DNA of 64,000 nt from Holothuria scabra (GCA_037179385.1 CM074200.1:30197884-30261883); one strand, 5' to 3'; numbered from the stretch's first letter, positions 14,101 to 25,802 are shown. Notes: generated from the sequence alone by a model not told the origin. Translations and numbers: made by a program.

Positions 14101-17100
14101 ACTTAAACAGTCACAGAGAGATTTTACATCTCAGGAAGTAATTACAGAAAGGAACAATCCCTTAAAAGTAAGGAATGATTACTTAAACTAAGGGCTGTCC
14201 ATTTTCCCCAGCGATAAAAAATTCACCGTCTGTGGCTCATGCATGCACTGTTAAACAGTGCATACTGTCACCTCAAACAGAATCAATTCTCCTAACTTTC
14301 TTACTTGAGCCCATCTCACAATTGTCTGAGATTTAGGGCTGCACCGGAACTGAAATTTTGGATCCGGCCGGAACCAGAACCAGCCGGAACTTTTTTTAAC
14401 TTCCAGCTGGAACTATCCGGCCGGAACTGAGCATTTTGAGTGCATTTTAATGCCCATACTGTAGTAACATAACGTCACCAACAAGGAAAAAATAGCCTTC
14501 ATTAGTAATGACTACACAGTATGAAGCTGATGTGTACCATACAGTAGCTGGTTAAGCATTTAAAGTTTAGTAAAATTTGTACTTTTGTCATAAAATGAAT
14601 AAAATAACCATATAGTACACTGCAATAATAGAATTTGTGCTCAGTCTCTAGGTAGCCTAGAGCTGTTCTTATCCAGTGTGGATTTCATCTTTCCTCTCTG
14701 ATAAATTGACTAAAATTTGGCTTTGTTTCTGCTTGTTTCTCATGTTAATACTTTTCAAAGAACCCTCAGGACTTGTACAGGACATCTGAGCTTACGGTAT
14801 TATGGGAGTTCTCCACAGTATCGTTTTCCTGCATATTTACTGGAAAGAAAAAGCCAAAACTATATGAAGTGCAACTGAACAACAATTCCAAATATATGAA
14901 AGGCCTAATCCTCTCACCCCAGACAGTTCTAATTTTCCAAACCTACTTACTGAAACCCCCCCCCCCCAAAGTCTATCTAAAACTCATCCTCATCCAGACA
15001 CAATTTAAGTTTATTGCTTTATTGCTTCATGGTAAGTATACAAGACCCCAATGTGTAACACTCTCAGTACAGTACATAAATATGAGCTATGGTATACAGT
15101 GCTCTACAATTTTTGATCTTGCTGTTAATGACAGAGCTGTGCCAATAGAATTCTTTAGACTGGATGTATACAAAAATTGTAGTTTGGGTGAGAGTTGCTA
15201 CCTTTTTATTATTACAGTATGTTTTTGATATAGCAACTGGTTTATCTGCTATCATACATAGGGCAACATGCTGTTGACACATTTAACAGTTAACTGTTAG
15301 TTAAGGCTCAATCCTTTCACCCCAAACTACAACTTTACATTAGTCTGCAGACATTCCCAATAAGCACAGCTATTTGATTCAGTGACATCCCCATATTTAT
15401 CGTTGTAGACATCACAGGGGGCATACAGTACAATGATTTTGCAGGGGAGAGGGGCACTGCTAGACACCACTTATAATGTTGGAGGCACCACCAAGTACAG
15501 TATGAAGAGCAAGGCTGTTTTGGTTGTGGTCCAGGAGGCCAATTTACACTGTAGGGCCCCTGGTGGGTCAGTTAGTTCGACGGGATTTAACAACACATGT
15601 CTTAAATGGTGTAACCAAGTAAAAAGTAACAATGTTGAGATAAAATTACCTAAAAAGGGTAAATCATGGGTCATTTTCCTCTAGAATATTTTGCAAATAA
15701 TGGCTTACTGTACATAAGTAAGACTATTGGTGAAACTACTGCATACCAAAAGCAGAACTTGCTGACATTTTGATAAACTAAAAAGAGGAGCTGAACTTTA
15801 AAGAAAGCAAATGATCAACAGTTATATGTGATTCTCTCTCAATCAAAGATGCAATCCTGTCTGAAAGGTTACCTGAGCTGAGCACCACCTTCAGTTGGTG
15901 CTGACTGGATTATACAGAAAATTTCGAAAACTCAATTCCTTAGACAGCCAAAAATTGGCATTTCCCAGGTGTTTTGGGTGATTTAAAGTATATCAAAGTT
16001 AATTAAATTGCCAAAATTTACCAAATCTTTGGGGTGGGGACACAAGGTTTAACAGGGGGACACATGCCCCTTGCACCCCTTTCCCTTGACAAAACCACTG
16101 CTTTGATTGACAGCAAATTCAAGAATGCAAAGTACTTCAGCTTAATTAAATTGAATTACATAGCATCTACTGTAACAAGATTGTGTTGATTACACATCAG
16201 GGTCAGTTATTTACCCATCCTGAAGAAATTAACTGAGATTGTGTAAGGCTAAGAATAAGTTTTACAGTAGACACTTTTAGGAGGAGGGTTAGAGTAAGTG
16301 CATGCAGTAGGCTAGGAGAACTGGAACTGTTTAGAGTAAGAGGATTACTGTAGGCCTTCATATAAACAGAAAGAATTGGGAAGAAAACTCTTTTTTTTCA
16401 TTTGCCTCTTAATGATTTAACTCAAACTGTGAAAGTATGTGACTTGAAGCAAGTATAAAGTTCCGGCCAGGTACTTTTAAATGGATCCTGCCGGAATCGG
16501 AATTCAGCAAAATCTGGGATCTGGCCGGATAGTTCCGGCCGGATCCGAGTTCTCGTGCAGCCCTACTGAGATTCATCCTCATCCACACATAATCTCAGTT
16601 TATTGCTTTAGAGTGTGTTTCAAAACACTCTCAGTCCAGTTCATGCTGTGAAGCTCTGTGAAAAGTACTCTGCATTGTTTGAATTACAGTAGCTGTCAAT
16701 CAAGAGTTGAGCCAATTGAGAATTTTGGTATTTAACCCCTATAAGAAGTGTACCAGTACAGAAGTTTGGGGTGAGGGGATTGGCCCTTTAAAAATTAGGG
16801 GGAATACCTCGACAACACAACAAATGGGACAATACAGTAGTCACATCAGGAAGTTCCTGCCACAAGACCTGCAGCACTCAAAACTTACTGTAACCCACAT
16901 CTGAGATCAGGGGGTGGCAGAGATACTGAGAAACAGAAAAGATGCTCAGCATTATGTACTGACTGTGGCACTGTTCAGTACTGTACCTTCAGCTTTTGTT
17001 TATGTCATGTACAGTTCTGTACTGTACAGTATGTACCACAGTATGGGCTAATGTACATCTACAGGTCATGTTTAACCCTGCAGATTATTGCATAAATACA

Positions 17101-20100
17101 GTATAATGCAAACGTTATACACCATCAGTCTTTACTGTATGTGGCCTGCATCCTTCCCTCAGTCCCCCCCCCCCCCCCCCAAAAAAAAAAAATAAAAAAC
17201 ATGCAAAAAACAAAACCAACCAGAAAAATTACAACTTACTACTAAGCACTTCCTAGTTATCTTTACTGTAGTAATACAGTACTCACTGCCCACAGACAAT
17301 CAGCCTGTACCAGATCAACAATGTTCAGTGCTGTAATTACAGTATTCTCAATTTGGTCCCAGCTTTCTAAAGTACACTACGCTTCAGTGCTATAAATTCA
17401 CTCAGTGCTATGAACTCATACCTCTATACCTACAGGTACAGTATGCATTTACTGTACAGTATCTCATTCAACATGGTATTTTGTACTAAATTTGCCAAGC
17501 AGAACCCCTAATACTACAGTCAGCACTCTACTGTAGTTCCAACAGTCCATTGCAAAAATTCCATACATACTGTATAATTGTACTGTAGCAAGCTGAGGAA
17601 CAGCATGCTATGGTAGATGGTGTGCAGTAAAATATGCACTTTTTTCAGCAGTAAGTCCAGCAAGCTTTAAATTTTGTTTGAGAATATCATTTAAAAACCT
17701 TAATATAGAACTGTATAGAACAGATGGCTTTTCATAAGAATCACAAATTTTCTTCCTGTACAGTACTGTATATTCGTATTTTCACTTTGAGGGATGCAAA
17801 TTATGCAATCACACACTGCCTTAAACCAGTCTGAGAAGTGCCATCTTTTGTAAACATACAGTACATAAAGCATGGGAAGTCTGATAAATCACAAAACAAA
17901 CAGCACTACTACTGTACTGTACAGTGTACCACAGAAGTGCACAGCAATTTCTAGCACACCTGGGAAATTCAAACCTCAAGACATGACCAAACTACTATAC
18001 ACAAAAAGTACTAAAACTCCCTTGCCCAGAATTTTGAAACAATGCCAAACACTGCAACTACAGGTACAATACAGTATCCACCCAGAAAAAAATTATTGTT
18101 TGCTGTGTATTGTACTACATAGCATAGTTCTTCTATGAAGCAAAGGGGAAAGTACCTTGTGTGGAAACATTATACTGTGGACATAGAATATGCATGACTT
18201 AAGATGAGTGGACTTAATTGTAAACCACATTGCCTTAGTCAGGGATATTCTGTACTAGTTAAGAGGTGAATCATTTAAACAAGAACTTCACACAGTACAA
18301 ATTTGCAAAGAAAAGTCAATGCGAGCATCTTGTACTGTATCTGAAACACTTTTACCTTAAAGCAATACTGTACTCAGGCCTTGAGTTTTATATTCAGTGT
18401 TCTCACTAGGCTCCCAAACCCTCAACTTTTTTTTTTCAAGAGTCCCATCATATTTCTGAGGGTCCCATATTTTTTGGAAAGGTCCTAAGTGAAGCATAAA
18501 CAAAAATGCAGCAATCAATGACGCTCCGCAATTTCCATTCAGATTTTCTGTCGTGTACCGACTATTTAATTTAACAATCGGCCCGATGCCGATTACCCAT
18601 TATTAGAAAGAGGGAAGTCACATGTTACGCGTATCGTACCATATCGTATTACCATAACCAGTTCAGGATGGAAGATACTGGGAATAGTTCCCTTCGTCTC
18701 ACGAACGGGATATCGTTTTTGTAGGTATAATATTTTCGCTTCAAAAGTGGAGATACAAATCAACAGTTAATACAGTAGAATTGTTTGCAGTCTGTGTCAT
18801 ATGCCCTTTCATAATTTAGTTCTAAGGCCAACATCGTGCTCTGTCTAGTTTTCATCCCCCAATCATGTCGGAACATTTGCATTCTTCTACTGTACTGCGT
18901 TGTAGTTGCGTTATATACTGTAGCTACTCTCCCGCTTTAACAAAAGAGCAATCATGAAAATCTTAGCAGTTCTGGGCAACAAAACAATTGCACACGATTG
19001 AAGTATCTTATGGTTCCTTTCGGATATAGATATCCCTGTATTTTTTTTTTTTTTTTTAGCATTACTTGCCCAAAACTTACGTCTTGTTTCAAAAGAATAT
19101 GCAACTGAAATGCACCTAAGTCAGATCCCCGACAAATCCACGTAGGCAGAGATTTGTGATGCCGTTTCTTGGTGAATTTAGCACGGCGCTCGCCTGGCTT
19201 CGCTAGACGGCTATATAAGCATGTCAAGTGCGACCGTCGTAACACAAACTCAACGGGAAAACTTGTCTCGAGGCCGAGTACTTTCCCACACTAAATCACA
19301 TAGGCGAAGGCGCGAGTTGTGATTGGCTGACTAGAATCAACGCAAATGCACCAATCGCGATAGAGGGGCCAATTTAAATTTCGCAATGGAACCTATCCAT
19401 ATGATGTCACCAAGCAAAACATGATGGGTAAAAACGGACACGCAAGTAAGTTTACTGCATGCATGGGCCAAGAAGTTTGCTGCATGAGACCACGTGCATC
19501 ACTGTTTTCGTTTGCAATGACGTCGTATGACAACACTGCATAAACCCCACTATAAACAACATTACGGACGGAATGCTGGGAATAGCTTAATTTATGCAAG
19601 ATAATAACCACCGCAACTTCAAAAGGGTCTAGATGCTACGTACGTGTATAAATCGTGCACAGCTAGCTGGGACATGTATGCAAAGCTTGGGGATTTTGAA
19701 AAAAAAATGACGAAACACTGCAGCTAGATAGTCTGTAGGCTACTATGTGTTTTGTGCAGAACAGTTTTCACAGCAACTTACGCGGCCCTTTCTGCAAGAC
19801 AGCAAGGAATGCACCTTAAATGCAATTCTAAATCTAATTCCAGGTAATACTACCAGGTTATATCGGAAGATATCAAACGATCATTCCCATTGCAGGGGTA
19901 CAATTTATACCTTTGTGATTATCAGTGCATCCCGTTTTGGCGGGAAGTTAAAGGATTGAGTATTAACGGAAATTTTAATGAAACTAAATGTAACTTAGTT
20001 TCAAGTACATTTAGCCAATTTTCCAGTTTTCAAATAATCGATGGTAATGATCGGTTGAATGGCAGAATTTTACCGAAGCAAATTATTTAACGACGCAAAT

Positions 20101-22561
20101 TACTGTATTTACCGACAACGGAATAATCGGCCCGATGCCGATGAATAACAGATGATCGGTCGAACAATCGGTCTAGTCGGAGAGTTTTCCCACAAGTTTT
20201 CCGACATGGATTTTGTGAAGTAACATCGACAATGAACATTTCAAAGCAATGGGTCCGTGTGAACTTTTCAACACAAAATTTTCTATGCCTTCTACCAAAA
20301 ATTTTACATGCGTTTAGCAAGCAAATCCCGTGCGTCCCTGGGACGCACAGGATTTTTTTCCAAGCGTCTCGAGTTGAACTCGCGCGTCAGAGACCCGGGA
20401 GCTCGGGTTAGTGAGAACCCTGATATTTCAGGTTTGTCTAAGAAATGAACAAATCACACTCAAAAATTAAAGGGCGTAGTACAGTAGGTGTGCTGTTTTA
20501 TAATTTATTTGTACGATATACAGTAGTTTCCACTTAAAGGGCCAATCCTCTCACCCCAAACTACACTTCTGGTATAGGGTAACAGAAACTCTCAATTGGC
20601 TCATCTTTTTGATTGACTGCTAATTCAAACAATGCAGAGTACCAAAGCTTATATCAAACAGCATTCTGTTCTGAGAGTGTTTTGATATATAAACAATGAG
20701 CTTTCTTATACTCACCCTGAAGCAATGAACTGAGCTTGTGTCTGGATGAGGGTGAATTTCAGACAAATGTGGGAGGGGCTTAATGAAGAATGTTAGGAGA
20801 GTTGGTACTGTTTGGAATGAGAAGAATTGGCCTTTAAGTTCACTGCAGAGTGCACAATACTACTGTCAACTTCTCACACAGATTTACAGTAAGACCAGTG
20901 ATGGTGTGTTATCCCACCCTCATGCAAAATTCAAGGTCTTCCATTTAATTTACTGATAATGATACCAGTGTGTGTGAACTTCAAGATTATCAAATTGTGG
21001 TTTTTAAGAAATGTAGTAGTTACACTTAGGCCTATTGTACAGTACTGTGTACTTCTTTACAATGTAATCAACTTTAGCACAGTATCAAAGAAATCAATCC
21101 TCTTCATTCTTCAATGGCCATGTTTACCTCTACTGTACAATGTACCTCAGTACTACAGTATGTAGTTCAGTACTGTATGGTTTAATTTATAGTGTTTAGT
21201 AATTAGCATGCACATGTACTACAATTAGTACAGTACATATATGTGTATCATCACTCAAGAACAGCATATGCCCTAAGTACTGTAAACCATAGTGCTCCAC
21301 CTACAGAACAGTAAGGTGCCAGATTGCATGATTCCTGTACATAGCTGTTCTCAAACCCCTGGCCCCCTCCAAATAAAGTAGAGGCAGAGGAAATTCCACT
21401 TCTTTCTTGAAAAGTTAAGAAGAGCCCACATACTGTACTTTGTACAGTATGTGTAGTACCTATACTGTACTGTACTCTGTAAATGTAAGCTCAGTGTGTC
21501 TCTGTGTTTGAAATTCATGTCTACATTGTAGCGCAGCATCTACTGTACTCACCAGTATGAATGCATGTTTAGAAGTTCAGGCAACACATTTTAAAAATAA
21601 TGTTCATTACTTAATCACAACACACACAAGTAAGGTGCCCACAAACCACAGCATTGAAATAAGGAAATCTCTCCCTGCCCCCAGGTAAAACTTTATAATG
21701 CAAATAACCTACCTCTCAACCAATTAAAAAGGATTATCTCCCCCCCCCCACCCCCCACCCCTTCCAGATTGCTATCACAACTGTTCTAGGAACATTGACT
21801 TGTCACAGGTGTATACCAGATGGGACTCTTGTTTCAACTTTATCTGCATCATTTTTATCTAAGGTTCTTTAATTTACCAGATGGCTGTTTGATCTTTGCC
21901 TACAGTACATGTCATCTTTATCATAGGGGTTCTTTCATTCCTCTTGTCACAGTAACCAATGAGGGATTGAATAGCCCTTTGTTTAGGCAGGAAGTCATGG
22001 CTGGAGGATGACTCTCAGTAAGGAATCTTTGTTCTCCAGTAGAAAGGAAGAGCTAGCTGTACAGTACGTAAGTATAAGATACCTGTAGCAGCCATCAAGC
22101 TGGTAGCATCAAGCTGTTTAACGTTATTCTATATATCTATAATTATTCCACATCTACTGTAACTTTAATCTATGTATTTCATCTGGCTTGATACTGCCGA
22201 GAGAAATAAAACATACAGTAGTTTGGGCACCTGTAATACATCTGTTGTACAGTGATAGTCATTTCTAAGGCTACCGATCAGGCCGGGGAGGGGAGAAACC
22301 CCAAGGGAGAGAGAGCCAAACTCCCCACAACACGAGTCTAGTCCCAACGGGAAGATCTGAGCCCCAAGTCCCGAGACAAAGAAATTAACACCCAAATACG
22401 GAAAATAACAAAAAAAAAAGTCAAAAAGGTACTTACTTAAGGGTTGGGATGATGTATCCATTCCTTAGCTGTTTGTAAAACTGTCCCATGGCAGCAGTGC
22501 CTTCCATGACAAACACCACATGGACCTGCTGATTACCATCCATGCCTTCTTGGGGTAACAT
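5062..22561 (-). CDS. MED25: Mediator complex subunit 25, N-terminal part (four exons, 3' part outside window)
   Basis: MED25 is a nuclear Mediator subunit that links activators to RNA polymerase II. The exons are 22437-22561, 9554-9599, 6784-6911 and 5062-5160. They join in frame with intron phases 2, 0, 2 and GT-AG ends throughout, giving 132 codons plus two bases. The peptide follows the human MED25 von Willebrand A domain in order: VVFVMEGTAAMG (human VVFVIEGTANLG), YFNGGP, FSLVVYNSIDY (human YSLVVFNTVDC), then FVGGGGESKSLLGEGLANAL (human FMGGGGESCSLIAEGL). The start is the ATG at 22561; an in-frame stop lies a short way upstream. The Asp that opens the first strand in human MED25 is His here. 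Human MED25 has about 747 residues, so most of the protein, including the ACID activator-binding domain, should lie left of the window. PTOV1-type relatives lack the VWA domain and are excluded. Confidence 0.9.
5165..6783 (-). other. MED25 intron 3
   Basis: AT-rich, with several TACTGTA/TACAGTA words. No exon, RNA gene or complete transposon was recognised. Confidence 0.6.
6784..6911 (-). CDS. MED25: MED25 coding exon 3
   Basis: The exon is 128 nt, with acceptor TTTTTCAG and donor CG|GTAAGTT. It encodes the VWA beta-strand FSLVVYNSIDY and the segment up to LRSMDEIR, collinear with human YSLVVFNTVDC...WLDGIKF. The acceptor could also be used three bases later (CAGCAG), which would drop one Gln. 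Confidence 0.9.
7990..8014. repeat. TTAG microsatellite
   Basis: Five to six copies of the tetramer TTAG, directly abutting the dispersed repeat that follows. It may be the tail or target of that element. Confidence 0.75.
8015..8235 (+). repeat. Dispersed repeat, copy 1 of 2
   Basis: Similar to 61148-61330 in the same orientation. Both begin gatggg(g)tttt/attt followed by 'gacacaccaaca', have a middle part with 'aaactata/aaactaca', and end 'tttactttccttgagaaagc'. A weaker relic of the 5' part is at about 522-560. It is probably a non-autonomous element; no clear termini or target duplication seen. Confidence 0.5.
9554..9599 (-). CDS. MED25: MED25 coding exon 2
   Basis: A 46-nt microexon-sized exon between acceptor ATCTCCAG and donor CAG|GTAAGG. 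It completes the Lys codon split with exon 1 and encodes YFNGGPLEESSYSGQ. This matches the YFNGGP motif that follows the first helix in human MED25. Confidence 0.88.
12060..13300. repeat. Degenerate array with repeated GGTGTCCAC and TACGTAAC-like cores
   Basis: At least seven diverged units share a TAC/GTAAC or TACGTCA core next to GGTGTCCAC or its complement GTGGACACC. They lie near 12067-12091, 12238-12257, 12459-12478, 12631-12665, 12836-12880, 13021-13062 and 13228-13246. Spacing is irregular at about 150-220 bases and orientation varies. It looks like an old tandem or inverted repeat rather than coding sequence. Confidence 0.45.
14334..16565. mobile_element. hAT-type non-autonomous transposon, 2232 bp, with perfect 8-bp target duplication
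   Basis: The ends are inverted repeats: TAGGGCTGCACCGGAACT at the left, and TAGGGCTGCACGAGAACT when the right end is read inward. Subterminal CCGGCCGGA words repeat at both ends. The flanks are CTGAGATT on both sides (14326-14333 and 16566-16573), the 8-bp duplication typical of hAT transposases. No transposase reading frame is present, so it would need a transposase in trans. It carries a MITE copy of the same family it is inserted into. Confidence 0.85.
14899..15201 (-). mobile_element. ~300-bp MITE copy inside the hAT element
   Basis: It starts AAAGGCCTAATCCTCTCACC and ends ...TTGTAGTTTGGGTGAGAG, like the intact copies read on the minus strand. A second short terminal fragment of the family occurs at 15300-15335. 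It is more diverged than the 52291 copy. Confidence 0.65.
18395..20422. mobile_element. CAGKGTTCTCACTA-ended DNA transposon, 2028 bp, 5-bp target duplication
   Basis: The left end reads CAGTGTTCTCACTA and the right end, read inward, CAGGGTTCTCACTA (13 of 14 identical). ATATT flanks both sides (18390-18394 and 20423-20427). The ends resemble hAT termini, but the duplication is 5 bp rather than 8. The interior (about 18540-20165) is the core shared with 1850-3400 and in part with the 29147-31094 element. No transposase frame found. Confidence 0.7.
20534..20837 (+). mobile_element. Intact ~300-bp MITE copy
   Basis: Bounded by TTAAAGGGCCAATCCTCTCA at the left and ...AGAATTGGCCTTTAA at the right, which are inverted repeats. 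TTAA is present at both junctions, so a TTAA-targeting (piggyBac-like) mechanism is possible, although the As may belong to the repeat itself. No coding capacity. Confidence 0.8.
22437..22561 (-). CDS. MED25: MED25 coding exon 1 (start codon exon)
   Basis: Forty-one codons plus two bases, from the ATG at 22561 to the donor TTAA|GTAAGT. It encodes the first VWA strand (VVFVMEGT) and helix 1 up to NGYIIPTLK. A second in-frame ATG lies six codons in. An in-frame TGA lies upstream with no acceptor-like alternative needed, so this start is preferred. 5' UTR exons, if any, are unmapped to the right. Confidence 0.88.
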
Positions 22562-22949
22562 GGCAGCCAGATAAAAAAAAACCCTTAAATTCCAAAGTCA
22601 AAGGTTAGCAATTGCTTCCTTTAGCACTGAATGTAGGCCGGCACAGTGTATGTAAGGTGATCTGTCATTACCTAGATCTGCAATAAAAAAAAAAAGAAAA
22701 AGGAAATATTTGTGATGTCCTTTCACCACTTCTCTTTTGTGGTCCCAAGTGCTACAGTAGTATGGGCAGTCTCCATCCTTGCACAAGTTCCACAGGCATT
22801 TCTACATAACTGTGTTAACAAAGCCATTCCTGCAATACCATGTGGCATACTGTATTTAAGCTCTAGAAATGCACTTCATGGTGATGATGTTTTGCGCCTA
22901 ACATATAGTATCAGTCCATATCATTGTTTGAGCTGAGGATTACATTTGG
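22562..22949. other. Immediate upstream region of MED25 exon 1
   Basis: Expected to hold the 5' UTR or part of a first non-coding intron. I see no TATA box, initiator or CpG island that would fix a start site. Runs of A/T occur at 22571-22581 and 22682-22700. Confidence 0.3.
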
Positions 22950-23450
22950 CATGGCACCAGCCCCCAAGATCAAAGTTCCACAAGACTGAAGATCTGCAAG
23001 ATGGAAAATATAATTCACACGTACTGTAGAGTTCACAAGACAGAAGGTTTGCCAGACTGAAAATCAAAAGGAGTTCATGAAACCTTTCGTTAGACCAAAG
23101 TCTACAAGACAGAAAAAAAAAAGGGGGGCTGCGAGACTACAGGTGAGAAATGGTTTGTGATGTAGACAATAAAAACTGGCTGACCTGTAATGTATTCACT
23201 TTCAGGACCTTAGGACCTATTTCAAGGCCTATTCTTATTTTAGGTCTAACAGACCTTCTAATATTCAGTTTTTTTTTGGTCCCCCGTACGGTACCTCTGC
23301 ACCCATTTGGTCTCACTAACCCTTTTACATTTCGGTCTCGCAAACCTTTTCTGACTCTTGGTCTCGCTGACTCTTTCTCAAATTAATTTTTGGTCTTGTT
23401 GACCTTTGGTCACGTGAATCTTTGGTCTTGTGGGTTTTCTGGTCATTCCT
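22950..23450. repeat. Fold-back of short degenerate TTTGGTCTTG units
   Basis: The right half (about 23190-23450) repeats a 20-27-bp unit of the type TTTGGTCTCGCTGAC on the plus strand. The left half (22970-23110) carries the complementary CAAGAC(C/T)GAAA type. The two halves could pair into a long imperfect hairpin. There is no convincing protein in either direction. Confidence 0.5.
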
Positions 23451-25797
23451 CAAAGATGACATTATTGTCAAAAATATCCAGAGTCTTTTGGAAAAATACT
23501 GTATCCTAGAATCAATCATTTTGCACTGAAATGTGTGCTATTCTTTCCAAATTGCCTAAAAAACAAAGAACAGTTCAGCAACATTAAATATTTCCTTCCC
23601 CACTTCATGTAACAATTGTTCAAGAATTTAAAGCTAAACAAACTACAAACGTTATTCAGTGTTCTACTAAAAATAGTACAAACTAAATACTGAATAATTA
23701 TTTGAGGGTACGATGAGCGGGAGGCTGCATACTGGTCTCTAAAACTGAACAATGGTGGCAGGGGGTTGAATTCTGGGCAGGCAAATCCAAATTTTCAGGG
23801 GGACCTATTTCTGAAGAGAAAGGCTGAATCCATCATTTTTTTCATGGTGAAACGGTTTCCATAATAATGACTTACAAAATCATTTTGAAACATACCATTC
23901 TACTGTTCCTGAGAGGAACTAGAAAGCCAAAAAGCTTAGCGATTCCTTGCCATATGATATATTGTAATAATGAACATGGATGCCCACATGACAAGCATGA
24001 GATCCCTCAAAAATACTGAGGTATACTAGTAAGGTCAAAACCTTTTGAGATCATGTGACCCAAAATGACCTTTCACATTCACTTACAACAATAGGGAGCA
24101 ACTACCTAAAAATACCATCAACATGCTAAATATGAGCAATTCACAAACTGAGTATGAGATCCCTCCACAGTTAAATAACCACATAAAATGTCATGTCTTC
24201 AAAGTTTTGCCCTTTTGTGACCCCAACATTTGACCTCCACAAACAATAGAAATCTCCTACACAGTTAGGATGCTGATAAACTATGTTGTCTATTAACTTG
24301 ATCTTTTTGAAACATGCTCCTTTAAATCAAAATTTTGGGTATTGAGGATAGCTCTCTATATAATGATGTCTCTATGATCCAAAAAGTTGACTGCATTGAG
24401 GTTAGTGTTAGAACAAGCCCTAATCCTAACAGTCATCCATGAATTGGAACATGCGATAGAGACATCTCAACAGAAAGGTGTATTAAACCTTGGCTATAAG
24501 TGGTGGTCCTTTTGTATTTGTTTTTTGGTGGTATGTCCTTCTCAATGACTATGATATCCTTGAAAATTAACAAAAAATGGGAACCCTAATAATCCAGAAA
24601 TTAACAAGATTTGATGTACAAGTCAAGTGTCCTTTGTTTGAAACACAGTAGATACATGTACTATTATGCTTGTTTTGATTACATGAACTACAGTACTTTC
24701 TGAAAAACAAGCCTTACTGAGAGGGCTAAATAAGTGTCAGACACTATCTCCAGACAGGTAGGAAATGGTTAAAGCCATTGAGAGCTCTATGATTCAATGA
24801 GAAAACCCCTCAGGACACTGTGGCAGTCAAATGTGATGAATTAGGTATTAAAGATAACAGTGACCAGCAATTTTCACAGACTCTGGTGGGTCAGTTACAA
24901 TTTGATTCATTCAATTAGGCAATCTCAGTTCAAGCATGCTCAGGGGTATTTGATCCAAATGATCAGTTATTTAGTTCTTTTTATAAAACTAATTACCCAT
25001 GGTTTATTTAATTATCTAGTTCCCACTTCCACGTCTTTATGAGGAAAGTGGCACAAGGTTTGTCAGTAACTGTTAACAATCTTTGATACTAAATTTAATG
25101 TTATCTTCATATTTTCTTTAGGGTTATGGAAGAAACAATGCTTGTATGTTCTAAAAGAAATTTTGGATATCATACAGAGCACTTGATCTGTTCAAAGTTT
25201 ACACTTATGAAGTTTCCCACTGAACAATTCCTCTGCTTTGTGGGCATGGAAGCTTTCTCCAATATGTTCAGACTATGTCCCCAAATAACCCTCATACAGC
25301 CTTTGTTTAACTCACATATTTCATGAAAATCTATAGGCCGAGATACTTATGGCAAAATCAGCATACCTATGACAAAGATAAATTAACTAACATGTCAGCC
25401 TGATGAACAGTTTTTTTCCTTTTTAACTTTTTCAGATTTTGTTCTACCCACTTACTCTTATGCATATTAATACTGGCTCTAAATGTTATAGGGCAAAACT
25501 TTAAACCAAAATCAACATAAATACTGTACCAAATGCACTTTAGACATTCTTAATACAGTGAGATTGCTTCAGTACATATTTTGAAATTACCTAACTTGAT
25601 CATTTACATAATGAAGTGGATTACAAAAGCTTACCAAATGCATCTTGCATTACCCATGCCATTCAAAACTCTTCACCCTATGCACTACTGAATATTAACC
25701 CAAACAGTTACCCTTTTTGAGATAAAGTATGTGCAAGGTTTAACCTCTGATGACCCTAAATGACCTTTGACCTCTAGTAAAAACAACAGGGATAATC
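23451..25797. other. Intergenic; old units of the 26.2-kb tandem repeat, otherwise nothing recognised
   Basis: Diverged relatives of the repeat at 26174-26680 occur at about 24000-24260 ('gtatgagatccctc', 'tttgacctccacaaacaatag') and again at about 25690-25797. Between them the DNA is AT-rich without recognisable exons. Confidence 0.45.
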
Positions 25798-25802
25798 TAC
25801 TC

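Larger units (their letters stand above)
14267..16791 (-). mobile_element. ~300-bp MITE copy split by an hAT element
   Basis: The left piece (14267-14333) and right piece (16566-16791) together form one copy of the MITE whose intact copies are at 20534-20837 and 52291-52598. The right end carries the terminal inverted repeat TTTGGGGTGAG...GGCCCTTTAA. The pieces are separated by the hAT insertion at 14334-16565, with an 8-bp duplication marking the join. Confidence 0.8.
9600..22436 (-). other. MED25 intron 1 (12.8 kb), repeat-filled
   Basis: No further exon was found between the exon-1 donor (TTAA|GTAAGT) and the exon-2 acceptor. It contains the degenerate array at 12060-13300, a split MITE with an hAT element (14267-16791), C and A homopolymers near 17165-17190, a CAGTG-ended element (18395-20422), a complete MITE (20534-20837) and a C-rich tract at about 21741-21762. 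Words TACTGTA, TACAGTA and TGTACAGTA are very frequent. Confidence 0.7.

Noticed and set aside
22165..22440. Minus-strand frame beside MED25 exon 1
   Set aside because: It reads through the splice donor TTAA|GTAAGT in a different frame from the MED25 exon; no domain.
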